The notes beneath the pieces are model-generated. The model was not told where the DNA came from. It ran no database searches and saw only the letters and a list, made by a program, of their open reading frames with translations. Below are positions 41,144 to 50,394 of a stretch of DNA of 64,000 bases, piece by piece. Every line of letters starts with the position of its first letter. Position 1 is the first letter of the stretch. The position numbers and the translations under genes are program-made. The DNA is taken from positions 2,470,501 through 2,534,500 of the forward strand of contig NZ_CP130558.2 of assembly GCF_030534315.2 (NCBI RefSeq), in the 5' to 3' direction. This DNA comes from Thermoanaerobacterium sp. CMT5567-10. GTDB lineage: Bacteria > Bacillota > Thermoanaerobacteria > Thermoanaerobacterales > Thermoanaerobacteraceae.

Positions 41144-42162
41144 ACTCTGAATTTGCCTCTTTCATACTGCTTTGGCCATTTAATATCTTCTTTTAGATCG
41201 TGAGCTGCGTATAGAGGCCAATACGGGTTTCTTAGCAGCTCACGGCCTAAAGCTATTAAATCAGCCCTTTCATCTTTAAGGAGTTGCTCTGCCATTTCTG
41301 CTTTTGTTATAAGACCAACTGTGGCTGTTTTAAACCCCAATTCTTCCTTTATCTTTTCTGAGTATTTTACTTGATAGCCAGGATACAGATCGATTTTTGC
41401 ATTTAAAAGTCCGCCACTGCTGACATCTATAATGTCTACACCTGTATCCTTTATGTGTGATAGAATATTTATTATCTCATCAATATTTATGCCACCGTTA
41501 ATATAATCGTCAGCAGATACCCTTACAAATATCGGCTTATTATCTGGCCATACTTCTTTTACAGATTTTATGACTTCTTTAAGTATTCGCACTCTATTTT
41601 CAACAGAACCGCCGTATTCATCATTTCTCTTGTTGGAAAGAGGAGATAAAAATTCATGTATGAGATATCCATGGGCGGCATGTATTTCAATTATATCAAA
41701 CCCTGCTTTAAGTGCTCTTTGTGCTGCATTTTTGAAATTATCTACGATATCTTTAATTTCATCTTTTGTAAGTTCATGTGGCAACTTATATTCATTGCTC
41801 CAATTCATTGCTGAAGGTGCTACCGGCGTTTCGTCAGTTACTTCTGACTTCCTGCCTGCGTGTGCCAGTTGTATTCCGACTGTAGCACCGTATTTTTTAC
41901 ATTCATCTACAATTTTTTTAAGTGGCTCTATTTGTTCATCATTCCACAGTCCTAAGTCATTATCAGTAATCCTTCCTCTGCTTTCAACTGCTGTGGCTTC
42001 CATCATAATCAAACCTACACCGCCAATAGCTCTAGTCACATAATGGACAAAATGCCAATTATTTGCCAATCCATCTGTATCTGCAGAATATTGGCACATT
42101 GGCGACATCATAATCCTGTTTTTTATTGTTACACTTTTAATTTTTAATGGTGTAAATAACAT
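41140..42162 (-). CDS. namA: NADPH dehydrogenase, old yellow enzyme family (YqjM/TOYE type)
   Basis: A 340-residue FMN flavoenzyme reducing activated alkenes. It has the thermophilic-like OYE markers: SPMCQYSAD with the redox-tuning cysteine, EATAVESRGRIT, QLAHAGRK, EIHAAHGYLIHEFLSPLSN, and the C-terminal arginine-containing LGRELLRNPYWP. Thermoanaerobacter TOYE has this form. The minus-strand ATG at 42162 follows AAAGGAGAT. Confidence 0.93.
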   Translation of the reverse strand: MLFTPLKIKSVTIKNRIMMSPMCQYSADTDGLANNWHFVHYVTRAIGGVGLIMMEATAVESRGRITDNDLGLWNDEQIEPLKKIVDECKKYGATVGIQLAHAGRKSEVTDETPVAPSAMNWSNEYKLPHELTKDEIKDIVDNFKNAAQRALKAGFDIIEIHAAHGYLIHEFLSPLSNKRNDEYGGSVENRVRILKEVIKSVKEVWPDNKPIFVRVSADDYINGGINIDEIINILSHIKDTGVDIIDVSSGGLLNAKIDLYPGYQVKYSEKIKEELGFKTATVGLITKAEMAEQLLKDERADLIALGRELLRNPYWPLYAAHDLKEDIKWPKQYERGKFRV

Positions 42163-42328
42163 AGTACCATCTCCTTTCAAATATATAATACCACTTAAAC
42201 AGTTAAAATAAAAATTATTATAAGAAAAAATATATCAATGGCAAAAACGTATTCATGAACATGTTTTATTTCTTTTTTTTAAGTTTCGTGGTATAATAAA
42301 CTTAGATTTAGATAAAGGAGGGTATATT

Positions 42329-42550
42329 GTGAAAGAAAGAGTAGAAGAAGTTTTAAATCTTTTAAGACCTTCTCTTCAAGCAGACGGCGGAGATGTTGAA
42401 CTCATCGACGTTACTGATGACGGTGTTGTTCAAGTTAAATTGACTGGTGCTTGCGGAGGATGCCCGTTTGCAGTTATGACATTAAAAGAAGGAATAGAAA
42501 GAGCAATAAAAGAGGAGCTACCTGAAGTAAAGGAAGTTGTTGCTCTTTAA
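42329..42550 (+). CDS. NifU-like C-terminal domain scaffold protein
   Basis: A 73-residue single Nfu domain that holds or transfers [4Fe-4S] clusters, with the CGGCP motif in [23 protein letters not shown] start preceded by AAAGGAGGG. It stands alone between a promoter region and its own terminator. Confidence 0.92.
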   Translation: MKERVEEVLNLLRPSLQADGGDVELIDVTDDGVVQVKLTGACGGCPFAVMTLKEGIERAIKEELPEVKEVVAL

Positions 42551-42554
42551 AAAT

Positions 42555-42585
42555 AAAAAAGTCCGGATTTATTCCGGATTTTTTA
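42555..42585 (+). terminator. terminator after NifU-like gene
   Basis: GTCCGGA-TTTA-TTCCGGAT hairpin followed by TTTTT. Confidence 0.85.
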
Positions 42586-42659
42586 ATTAGAAAAAAAGGA
42601 TTTTAAGAAAATACATAGAATACTATATATGGAAATAATTTCTAGGAGGTATTCTATGT

Positions 42660-44168
42660 ATGTTTAAAAAGAATTTGATATCTTTGTTATTGGTGGTAAT
42701 CATTACATTTAGCTCAAATTCCTTTGCATTTGGTTTATCAGAGTATACTTCAGACTATTATGCCAATAGTTATTTGAATCTTATAAAAGAGAAAATGCCT
42801 TTTGTAAAAGATATGTCTCTGGACAGCATCAAAAAAAATAATGATGGTTCATTAATCATTAGTATGAAGAAAAATAAAAATATATATAAAACACTGAATG
42901 TTTCAATAAATAATGGCAATATAACAAGTGTTGATTATTATGTTGATCCGTTAGGCTATTCTTTAGGAGAAAGTTTAGAATCAAATATAAGTGCGGATGA
43001 TGCAATAACTATAGGGGAGAAATTACTTGAAAATTTGTTTAATGAGAAATTTGCATACATATCAACTATTAAAGACGAAACATATCTTGACGATGCTTTG
43101 AAAAAACCAACAATTTATAAATTATTGTTTAAAAATACAATATCTAATGTGCTAGTTTATAATTCTAATGCTTATGTATATATCGACTCTAAAAGTGGAG
43201 ATATATTGAAATTAAAAGCAAAATGGTTAGATGAGTCTTTATATAATAAAAAAAAGGAAATATTGGATGCAAATGAGGCGGCAAAAATATTTAAAGATAA
43301 GTTTGATCCTGTTCTCGTATACTTAAAAAATAACGATAGTGATTTTCCAAAATACGGGTTGTACTATATATCTAACATCGATTATAACTTTTTAGGAATA
43401 AATGCCATAAATGGTAAGGCTGTAGACTATAATGGAGACGAACTTTATAATGACATTGTTTATATAAAAGGCAATTCAACAGAATTAAAAAGTTTCAATA
43501 AAATTGTGTCATATGAGGAAGCGCTGGAAATTGCAAAAAAGGAAATTTCGAACTTAAAAATAAATGATTTAAACATTTTAAGCAGCAAGAAAATAGACAA
43601 ATATTCTTTGACCGGTAAAACAGCATATACGTTTAATATGAACCGCACAGATGAAGACTTAATCGCTAATGCAAGCGTAGCTGTTGATGAAGAAAGTGGA
43701 AAAGCAGTTAGCGAAAATATAGACATTTCCAACAATGATGGATTGTTTGATACTGAAGGTGATATAGATAGAGTTATTGATTATGTCAAAGGCATTTTTA
43801 GTGAAAAGACGTATAGTCTTGCACTAATAAAAAATCCTTTAATATATGGCAATGAAAAAACGTATTTGTTTTACCGAATCTACAATAATGCAATAGTTAT
43901 GGATAATTATTTAAGAATTAAAACAGACAAAGATGGTAAAATAATAAATGTCTCTATAAATTGGGATGATGCAGAAAAGCCTTGTAAAAAAATTGTAGAT
44001 AAAAATGTAGTAAAAAATATATTTTTAGATGAAAAACCGATTCTTTACTATATTTACAGCAATGAAGGTAAAATCCAGCCGGTTTACCTGTTTAAAAATA
44101 TGGACTACATAATTGATGCATCGTCATGTAGAAAGATATCTGTCAATGAATTTAAAAAAAATAATTAG
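42660..44168 (+). CDS. exported YcdB/YcdC-like repeat protein
   Basis: A 502-residue secreted or surface protein: signal peptide (about 1-24, ending near SFAFG), then repeated PepSY-like units, each with a helix such as ISADDAITIGEKLL, LDANEAAKIFKDKF or VSYEEALEIAKKEI followed by strands ending in DxxSG(D/K) (YIDSKSGDILKL, AVDEESGKAVS). This pattern matches the YcdB/YcdC domain family of spore-formers, role unknown. AGGAGG precedes the ATG. It is followed 11 bp later by a spore-protein gene, so sporulation-time expression is possible. Confidence 0.78.
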   Translation: MFKKNLISLLLVVIITFSSNSFAFGLSEYTSDYYANSYLNLIKEKMPFVKDMSLDSIKKNNDGSLIISMKKNKNIYKTLNVSINNGNITSVDYYVDPLGYSLGESLESNISADDAITIGEKLLENLFNEKFAYISTIKDETYLDDALKKPTIYKLLFKNTISNVLVYNSNAYVYIDSKSGDILKLKAKWLDESLYNKKKEILDANEAAKIFKDKFDPVLVYLKNNDSDFPKYGLYYISNIDYNFLGINAINGKAVDYNGDELYNDIVYIKGNSTELKSFNKIVSYEEALEIAKKEISNLKINDLNILSSKKIDKYSLTGKTAYTFNMNRTDEDLIANASVAVDEESGKAVSENIDISNNDGLFDTEGDIDRVIDYVKGIFSEKTYSLALIKNPLIYGNEKTYLFYRIYNNAIVMDNYLRIKTDKDGKIINVSINWDDAEKPCKKIVDKNVVKNIFLDEKPILYYIYSNEGKIQPVYLFKNMDYIIDASSCRKISVNEFKKNN

Positions 44169-44179
44169 GAGTTGATATT

Positions 44180-44326
44180 GTGAATGAAAAACTTAAACTG
44201 GAAGCTGCAAAAGAATTAGGATTGTTGGAAAAAGCATACAAAGTAGGCTGGTCAAATTTAACTGCTCAAGAAACTGGTAAGATTGGTGCAATTGTCAAAA
44301 AGAGAAAAAAAAATAAAACTTTGTGA
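44180..44326 (+). CDS. short alpha/beta-type small acid-soluble spore protein
   Basis: A 48-residue gene with a GTG start behind TTAGGAG. The protein has the C-terminal SASP signature: KLEAAKELGLLEKAYKVGW, then LTAQETGKIGAIVKKRKK (the usual form is LTxKExGxIGGxMxKR). It lies between the YcdB-like gene and the sirtuin gene and is short enough to be missed by length filters. Confidence 0.82.
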   Translation: MNEKLKLEAAKELGLLEKAYKVGWSNLTAQETGKIGAIVKKRKKNKTL

Positions 44327-44374
44327 TGCAAATTCAAGCTTAAGTGATGTACTTGTATTTGAGAGGTGATAGAA

Positions 44375-45130
44375 ATGATTGACAATGAGAATATATATAG
44401 AAGGTCTGCAGAACTCATTAAAAAATCTAAAAAGACGATTGTGCTAACAGGTGCAGGTATATCAACTGAAAGCGGCATTCCTGATTTTAGAAGTCCGGGA
44501 ACTGGGTTGTGGGAAAAGATGGACCCCATGGAGGCTTTGTCTACAAGAGTTTTGTACAATGATCCTATTAAATTCTACAATAATGGCTTTAAAATTCTTT
44601 TATCTATGAAAGATGCGAAACCAAATAAGGCCCATTATATATTGGCTCAATTAGAACAAGAAGGCTTGATATCTTGTGTAATAACTCAAAACATAGACAA
44701 CTTGCATCAAAAAGCTGGATCCCACAAGGTGTTTGAAGTTCACGGCCAGACAAGGACCGGAAGCTGCATAAACTGCGGTGAAGTAGTTTCTATTGATTTA
44801 CTGAATTCAAAAGTCGAGAAAGGAGAAATACCACCTAAATGTGACAAATGCAACGGCATATTAAGACCAGATGTGGTCATGTTTGGAGATCCGATGCCTG
44901 AAGACTTTGAAAAAGCTTGGCGTGAGGTGGAAAGCAGCGACTTAATGATTGTAATAGGTTCTTCACTGACAGTATCGCCGGTAAATTTTCTCCCTGGATT
45001 AGTAAAGCACCTTATAATCATCAATAAATCAGAAACGCCTGAAGACAGGAGAGCTGATGTAGTAATAAGGGAGTCTGCAGGCGAAGCATTAAGCAAAATT
45101 GTGAGATATTTAAAAACAGCAAAAAATTAA
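44375..45130 (+). CDS. cobB: NAD-dependent protein deacylase, sirtuin family
   Basis: A 251-residue Sir2 enzyme removing acyl groups from lysines. NAD-binding VLTGAGISTESGIPDFRS, QNIDNLHQKAG with catalytic region and EVHG histidine, a zinc site of two cysteine pairs (CINC and CDKC), then RPDVVMFGDPMP and GSSLTVSP. ATG at 44375 is 6 nt from GAGAGGTGA; an in-frame GTG at 44366 falls within that site. Confidence 0.94.
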   Translation: MIDNENIYRRSAELIKKSKKTIVLTGAGISTESGIPDFRSPGTGLWEKMDPMEALSTRVLYNDPIKFYNNGFKILLSMKDAKPNKAHYILAQLEQEGLISCVITQNIDNLHQKAGSHKVFEVHGQTRTGSCINCGEVVSIDLLNSKVEKGEIPPKCDKCNGILRPDVVMFGDPMPEDFEKAWREVESSDLMIVIGSSLTVSPVNFLPGLVKHLIIINKSETPEDRRADVVIRESAGEALSKIVRYLKTAKN

Positions 45131-45137
45131 AATACAT

Positions 45138-45167
45138 TTGACAATGTATATGTTTCAGTGCTATTAT
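45138..45167 (+). promoter_or_regulatory. cold-shock gene promoter
   Basis: TTGACA (45138-45143), 18-nt spacer, TATTAT (45162-45167). Confidence 0.6.
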
Positions 45168-45206
45168 TAATAGGTAAATTATTTATCATGTTTGGAGGAA
45201 GATATA

Positions 45207-45410
45207 ATGGTAAGAGGTAAAGTAAAATGGTTCAATGCTGAGAAAGGTTATGGCTTCATAGAAAGAGAAGGAGGTTCAGATGTATTCGTACATTACTCAG
45301 CAATTGAACAAGATGGTTTTAAGACATTAGAGGAAGGACAGGAAGTTGAGTTTGATATAGTGGAGGCAGAAAAAGGGCCACAGGCCGCTAACGTTAAAAA
45401 GGTTTCTTAA
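45207..45410 (+). CDS. cold shock protein
   Basis: A 67-residue OB-fold RNA chaperone. RNP1 KGYGFIE and RNP2 VFVHYSAI are present with [10 protein letters not shown] at the N-terminus. ATG at 45207 follows TTGGAGG; the frame from 45192 overlaps that site. Terminated by its own hairpin. Confidence 0.95.
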   Translation: MVRGKVKWFNAEKGYGFIEREGGSDVFVHYSAIEQDGFKTLEEGQEVEFDIVEAEKGPQAANVKKVS

Positions 45411-45420
45411 TTGAGAAATT

Positions 45421-45450
45421 TAACCCTAACAGAGATGTTAGGGTTTTTAA
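45421..45450 (+). terminator. cold-shock gene terminator
   Basis: AACCCTAAC/GTTAGGGTT stem (45422-45445) followed by T-rich sequence. Confidence 0.85.
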
Positions 45451-45522
45451 TTATTAGTAGATTGTAAATAATGATGTAGTTGCTTTTTATCTAGACTGCT
45501 GAAAAAAATTTTAAAAAGGATA

Positions 45523-45551
45523 TTGACGAATCAGAGTTTTTTAGGTATACT
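45523..45551 (+). promoter_or_regulatory. promoter of the five-tRNA array
   Basis: TTGACG (45523-45528), 17-nt spacer, TATACT (45546-45551). Confidence 0.75.
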
Positions 45552-45570
45552 AATACTTGTCACGAGAAAT

Positions 45571-45646
45571 GGTCGTATAGCTCAGCTGGGAGAGCACCTG
45601 CCTTACAAGCAGGGGGTCATAGGTTCGAGCCCTATTGCGACCACCA
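45571..45646 (+). tRNA. tRNA-Val (TAC)
   Basis: Acceptor GGTCGTA/TGCGACC, anticodon loop CTTACAA, encoded CCA. Confidence 0.96.
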
Positions 45647-45650
45647 TTAC

Positions 45651-45727
45651 GGCCCAATAGCTCAGTTGGTTAGAGCGCCAGCCTGTCACGCTGGAGGTCG
45701 AGGGTTCGAGCCCCTTTTGGGTCGCCA
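45651..45727 (+). tRNA. tRNA-Asp (GTC)
   Basis: Acceptor GGCCCAA/TTGGGTC, anticodon loop CTGTCAC, discriminator G, encoded CCA. Confidence 0.96.
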
Positions 45728-45742
45728 TAAAGTTGATATTTA

Positions 45743-45818
45743 GCCTCGATAGCTCAGTCGGTAGAGCAAGGGACTGAAAATCCCTGTGTCAGTGGTTCGA
45801 TTCCACTTCGAGGCACCA
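45743..45818 (+). tRNA. tRNA-Phe (GAA)
   Basis: Acceptor GCCTCGA/TCGAGGC, anticodon loop CTGAAAA, encoded CCA. Confidence 0.96.
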
Positions 45819-45827
45819 TAAAGATAT

Positions 45828-45903
45828 GCGGACATAGCTCAGTTGGTAGAGCATCACCTTGCCAAGGTGAGGGTCGCGAGTTCGAGTCTCGTTGTCCGCT
45901 CCA
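45828..45903 (+). tRNA. tRNA-Gly (GCC)
   Basis: Acceptor GCGGACA/TGTCCGC, anticodon loop TTGCCAA, encoded CCA. Confidence 0.96.
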
Positions 45904-45909
45904 AAATTT

Positions 45910-45983
<74 letters not shown>

Positions 45984-46000
45984 TATTAATCAAGCGATAT

Positions 46001-46028
46001 CAAGCCTTTCATGGCTTTTATTTTTTTA
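46001..46028 (+). terminator. terminator of the tRNA array
   Basis: AAGCC-TTTCAT-GGCTT stem followed by TTATTTTTTT. Confidence 0.8.
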
Positions 46029-46080
46029 TATTTGTGTCAAATCACGTCGGATTTTTTGCACTGATACGATCCTATTGACT

Positions 46081-46248
46081 TTGGATAGGTTAAAAGAAGG
46101 AAATAACATACTTATTTTCCCTGAAGATAGGAATAAAAAGTATATGGAAAGCATTTCCGCTATGTATTATAATATACAATATGAGGAAGATTTAAAAAAG
46201 GATGATTTTAAAGTCTGCATCGCTTATTATGAAATAAATGATGTGTAA
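46081..46248 (+). pseudogene. lysophospholipid acyltransferase-like fragment
   Basis: A frame of 55 codons without a convincing start or ribosome site. LKEGNNILIFPEDRN resembles the conserved LxxGxxIxIFPEGxR block of 1-acyl-glycerol-3-phosphate acyltransferases, but the catalytic HxxxxD block is absent upstream, where the tRNA terminator intervenes. It is the C-terminal remnant of a gene truncated at or near the end of the tRNA array. Identification rests on one motif. Confidence 0.5.
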
Positions 46249-46268
46249 TTTTTTTGTGAGGTGCGAAA

Positions 46269-46997
46269 ATGAAGGAGATAAAGTTTATAAATGTAGGCTT
46301 TAGATATTCTGATGATGTGATTTTGGAAGATATAACACTGGAAATATATATGGGTCATATATACACAATAATAGGACCGTCAGGTGCTGGTAAATCTACT
46401 TTGATAAAATTGATAAATAGGCTTATAGACCCGACTGAAGGCAAAATATTGATAGACGGAAACGATATAATGAATTATGACATAATACAGCTTAGGCGAA
46501 AGATTGGGATGGTTTTTCAGCAGCCATATCTTTTTGATGGGACCGTTGAAGACAACATTAAATATGGACCTATGCTTAAAGGAAAGAAAGATATTGATGT
46601 GGAATATTATTTAAGAATAGTTGGGCTTGATAAAAGTTATAGTAAGAAAAAAGTCGATGACTTATCTGGCGGTGAAGCACAGAGAATTTCTATGGCAAGG
46701 ACACTTGCAAATGAACCTGAAGTGTTGCTTTTAGATGAACCAACGTCTGCGCTTGATCCGGCATCTACACAAGTGATTGAGGAGCTTGTAATGAATTTAA
46801 AAAACAAATTAAATCTTACATTTATTTGGATTACACATAATATGGAACAAGCAAAACGCGTTGGCGATTATACTATTTTTATGAATAAAGGACGATTAGT
46901 TGAGTACGGAGAGACAAGAAATTTTTTCTTAAATCCTAAATTTGATGTAACGAAACTCTTTATTGATGGGAAATTGACAAAGGAGGAAGCTGAATGA
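46269..46997 (+). CDS. ABC exporter ATP-binding subunit, FetA-like
   Basis: A 242-residue ATPase: Walker A GPSGAGKST, Q-loop VFQQPYLF, signature LSGGEAQR, Walker B VLLLDEPTSALD and the switch THNM. It overlaps by 4 bp a UPF0014/FetB permease gene, the usual E. coli fetAB (ybbLM) layout linked to iron export and oxidative-stress tolerance; the ATPase alone resembles phosphate-type PstB. GAGGTG precedes the ATG. Confidence 0.88.
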   Translation: MKEIKFINVGFRYSDDVILEDITLEIYMGHIYTIIGPSGAGKSTLIKLINRLIDPTEGKILIDGNDIMNYDIIQLRRKIGMVFQQPYLFDGTVEDNIKYGPMLKGKKDIDVEYYLRIVGLDKSYSKKKVDDLSGGEAQRISMARTLANEPEVLLLDEPTSALDPASTQVIEELVMNLKNKLNLTFIWITHNMEQAKRVGDYTIFMNKGRLVEYGETRNFFLNPKFDVTKLFIDGKLTKEEAE

Positions 46998-47737
46998 GTC
47001 TATTGTCGCTTATATTGTCATCAAGTCTTATATTGGTATCGATTTTTATTTCATATTACCAAAAACTTGGTGTTGAAAAAGAAGTAATCATTGGCACTGT
47101 GCGAGCGGTTTTACAGCTTACAATTGTTGGATACATTCTTCATTATATTTTTAGCGCCAATAATATATTTTTTACACTTACAATGGTAATTGTAATGATT
47201 ATTGTGGCAGGAAATAATGCAGCAAAGAGAGGAAGAGGAATACCATATGTGTTTTACTATATAACAATATCCATTGCATTTGGTGCTGCTATTACACTTA
47301 CTGCACTAATATTATTTGGCAGCATACATTTTAGACCGCAAGAAGTGATACCAGTCTCAGGTATGATAATCGGGAATGCAATGGTTTCATCTGGATTAAC
47401 AGTGTCAAGGCTTAAAGATGAGATGAAAAATAGAAGGCATGAAATTGAGACGTATCTTTCACTGGGGGCTAATTCAAGACAGGCATCCCAGAAAATAATA
47501 AAAACAGCTATCAAAACAGGAATGATGCCAACGATAGACAGTATGAAAACACTTGGTATTGTACAGCTGCCAGGGATGATGACTGGTCTAATCTTAGGTG
47601 GTGTTGATCCTATAAATGCTGTTAAATATCAGATGATGGTTACATTCATGATAACATCGACAACAGCAATAGCATGTTTTTCAGTAGCCCTTTTATCATA
47701 CACCCGCTTCTTTACGCCTAATCATCAATTGATTTAA
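46994..47737 (+). CDS. fetB: UPF0014/FetB family permease
   Basis: A 247-residue integral membrane protein with about six to seven helices and the family signature regions EVIIGTVRAVLQLTIVGYIL, IPVSGMIIGNAMVSSGLTV and the cytoplasmic ETYLSLGANSRQAS followed by QLPGMMTGLILGG. It forms the membrane part of the predicted metal (iron) exporter with the overlapping ATPase. Confidence 0.9.
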   Translation: MSLLSLILSSSLILVSIFISYYQKLGVEKEVIIGTVRAVLQLTIVGYILHYIFSANNIFFTLTMVIVMIIVAGNNAAKRGRGIPYVFYYITISIAFGAAITLTALILFGSIHFRPQEVIPVSGMIIGNAMVSSGLTVSRLKDEMKNRRHEIETYLSLGANSRQASQKIIKTAIKTGMMPTIDSMKTLGIVQLPGMMTGLILGGVDPINAVKYQMMVTFMITSTTAIACFSVALLSYTRFFTPNHQLI

Positions 47738-47861
47738 CTGATTTTATTTGTAGTTTTATTTTAGAAGATACTGGATTGTTATTAAATTTTATGTTATTCT
47801 TTTGTACGAGACATTTGCTTTTAGGAAAAACTAGCTTTTTAGAAAAGATTTCGACAGGGTT

Positions 47862-47889
47862 TTGACTAGATAGTGCATTATTTTAAAAT
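47862..47889 (+). promoter_or_regulatory. promoter of the REC-PAS-GGDEF gene
   Basis: TTGACT (47862-47867), 16-nt spacer, TAAAAT (47884-47889); an alternative TATACT lies a few bases downstream. Confidence 0.5.
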
Positions 47890-47968
47890 TTAAAGTATAC
47901 TTTATACATAGTAATAATTATGTGGTGCTAACTAATAAAAACAGATACCAAATTAGAGGGGGTAAAAA

Positions 47969-50377
47969 TTGTACATTGAAAATATGCATAAAAGGGGAAG
48001 AATATTACAAGTGGAAGACAGCTACTTATCACAGCGAATTGTTTCGGATCTTTTATATGAAAATGGTTATGATGTAGAAACAGTCACAACGGGTGAAGAA
48101 GCATTAAAAAAGATAAATAGTACGCTTCCACCAGACTTAGTCCTTATGGATATTGAATTAGAAGGTAAAATGGATGGAATAGATACTGCGAAAGAAATAA
48201 TGAGTTCCCGAGATATTCCTGTAATATTTCTTACGGCGAATACGTCTAAAAAAATATTGGATGATATAAAAGCTGTTAAAGGATATGGTTTTGTTGTCAA
48301 AGGTTCTGATAAATACGCTCTCCTATCGGCTATAGAAATGGCTTTGAAACTTCATGATTCATCTGTACATGCTAAAATGTTTGAGTGGATTTTTCAAAAT
48401 TCATTAAATGAACTATATGTTTTCAACCCAAAGACTATGAATTTTCTTGCCGTAAATCGTACTGCTAGAGAAAATCTTGGATATACGATGGAAGAGCTTA
48501 AAACAATGACTCCTCTTGATCTTATGCCAGAATATGATATGACTAGTTTTCGAAGTTTGGTTGATTCATTGTTTAGTGTAGACAAGAATCACTTATTTTT
48601 CAAAACAGTTCATACCCGAAAAGATGGCTCTTCATATCCTGTGGAAATAACCTTTGAACTTTTTGATTATAATGGTGAAAAGTTGTGTTTGTCAATAGCG
48701 ACTGATCTGACAGAGCGCAGAGCTTTGGAAAAAGAACTTGAAGAAGATGAAGCAATTTTAAGTGCAATAATGAATTCAGCAAAAGATGCAATAATTATAT
48801 TAGATGAAGATGGGAAAACTGCTTTTTTAAATCCGGCAGTGGAAAAGCTCTTTGGCTATTCAAAGAAAGAGCTAATTGGAAAAGATCTGCATCGCCTTAT
48901 TGTAACTGATGAAAATGCATATAACCTTTTTGCTGATGCTTTTAAGAGATTTAACCTTACAGGAGATGGGGAAAAAATAGGCAAAACAGTTGAATTTAAA
49001 GCGAGGCATAAGAGTGGAAAAGAAATTGATATTGAGGTTTCACTATCTTCTTTTAAAATTCTAGATTCATGGTATGTGTTGGGTATAATACGCAATATAG
49101 AGGAACGCAAGCAACATGAAAAAGAGATTGAGCAAAGCCATAAACGATTCATTGAGTTAGCTGAGAATGCACCGATTGGAATAATAAGATGTGATAAAAA
49201 CGGCAATATAATCTATGTAAATCAAAAAACATTAGAAATACTTGGCTCTCCTGATATTGAAGAGACAAAAAGAATCAATCTATTAACATTTCCTTTACTA
49301 GTTAATCAAGGCCTTTCTAAAGAACTTGATGAATGCATAAGGAATAACAAATCAGGGATATATGAAATAAATTATGTGTCTAAATGGGGCAAGAATGTAT
49401 GGCTTAGAGTTCACATTAAACCTTTAGAAGAAGATGAAGAGATAGTAGGTGCTCAAATAATCGTAGATGATATAACCGAAAAGAAATGGTTGGAAAAAGA
49501 AAACAGACAAAAAGAAGAAAGAATCCGCTTAATGGTAGAAGGCATACCAAGTCCTGCATGGCTCGTATCAAAAGATCACTGTATATTAGCACAAAACAAT
49601 GCAGCAAAAACGATTTTTGGAACGAAGGTTGGAGATTACTGTTGGGGAACCATGCATGATATGACTCTTCAAGTCAAAGATTCAAAGATAGCTAAAAATG
49701 GTTCTGATTTATTAACAAAAAAATGTGGTTTCTGTCGTGCCGATGAAGCGTTTGATAGAAATGAACCGATAAATAGTGAAGTAAATGTTAATGGAAGTAT
49801 ATGGGACACTTGGTGGATACCTTTGGGCGATGATATATATCTCCATTACGCCATCGATGTCACAAAGTACAAAAAAATAGAGGAGGAACTTCGCTATTTA
49901 TCCGATACAGATGTTTTGACGAATGCTTATAATCGCCGTTATTTTATACGGAGGTTGGAAGAAGAAATACAGCGTTCAAAGCGGTATAAAAGCATATTTT
50001 CAGTTATTATGCTGGACATAGATCATTTTAAAAAAATTAACGATATGTATGGTCATAATTTAGGTGATGAAGTCCTTAAAAATTTGTCGAATATCATAAT
50101 GAATAGAATAAGAAAAGTAGATGTATTTGCAAGATGGGGCGGTGAAGAATTTGTGGTTTTGTTACCAGACACTACAGTAGAAGATGCAGCACATCTGGCT
50201 GAAGAGTTGCGATGCAGGTTAAGCAATATGAAAATTTCAAATATAGAAAATGTAACGGCAAGTTTTGGAGTGACAGAGTATAAAAAAGGCGATATATCTG
50301 ATTCGATAATGAGCAGAGTTGACAATATAATGTACGAGGCGAAGTCTGCAGGAAGAAACCGTGTTTGCCATGATTAA
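47969..50377 (+). CDS. response regulator-PAS-GGDEF diguanylate cyclase
   Basis: An 802-residue cytoplasmic signalling protein. Receiver domain at about 10-130 with acidic pair in QVEDSYL, phospho-acceptor aspartate in LVLMDIEL and lysine in VVKGSD. Four PAS-like domains follow at about 145-250, 262-385, 390-505 and 515-630. The C-terminal GGDEF domain has the active motif GGEEF, preceded by LDIDHFKKIND, so it probably makes cyclic di-GMP. The last PAS contains CWGTMH and KKCGFC, a cysteine/histidine pattern that could bind metal or haem. TTG start with GAGGGGG upstream. No kinase gene is adjacent. Confidence 0.9.
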   Translation: MYIENMHKRGRILQVEDSYLSQRIVSDLLYENGYDVETVTTGEEALKKINSTLPPDLVLMDIELEGKMDGIDTAKEIMSSRDIPVIFLTANTSKKILDDIKAVKGYGFVVKGSDKYALLSAIEMALKLHDSSVHAKMFEWIFQNSLNELYVFNPKTMNFLAVNRTARENLGYTMEELKTMTPLDLMPEYDMTSFRSLVDSLFSVDKNHLFFKTVHTRKDGSSYPVEITFELFDYNGEKLCLSIATDLTERRALEKELEEDEAILSAIMNSAKDAIIILDEDGKTAFLNPAVEKLFGYSKKELIGKDLHRLIVTDENAYNLFADAFKRFNLTGDGEKIGKTVEFKARHKSGKEIDIEVSLSSFKILDSWYVLGIIRNIEERKQHEKEIEQSHKRFIELAENAPIGIIRCDKNGNIIYVNQKTLEILGSPDIEETKRINLLTFPLLVNQGLSKELDECIRNNKSGIYEINYVSKWGKNVWLRVHIKPLEEDEEIVGAQIIVDDITEKKWLEKENRQKEERIRLMVEGIPSPAWLVSKDHCILAQNNAAKTIFGTKVGDYCWGTMHDMTLQVKDSKIAKNGSDLLTKKCGFCRADEAFDRNEPINSEVNVNGSIWDTWWIPLGDDIYLHYAIDVTKYKKIEEELRYLSDTDVLTNAYNRRYFIRRLEEEIQRSKRYKSIFSVIMLDIDHFKKINDMYGHNLGDEVLKNLSNIIMNRIRKVDVFARWGGEEFVVLLPDTTVEDAAHLAEELRCRLSNMKISNIENVTASFGVTEYKKGDISDSIMSRVDNIMYEAKSAGRNRVCHD

Positions 50378-50394
50378 ATAGGAGGTACAAAAAG

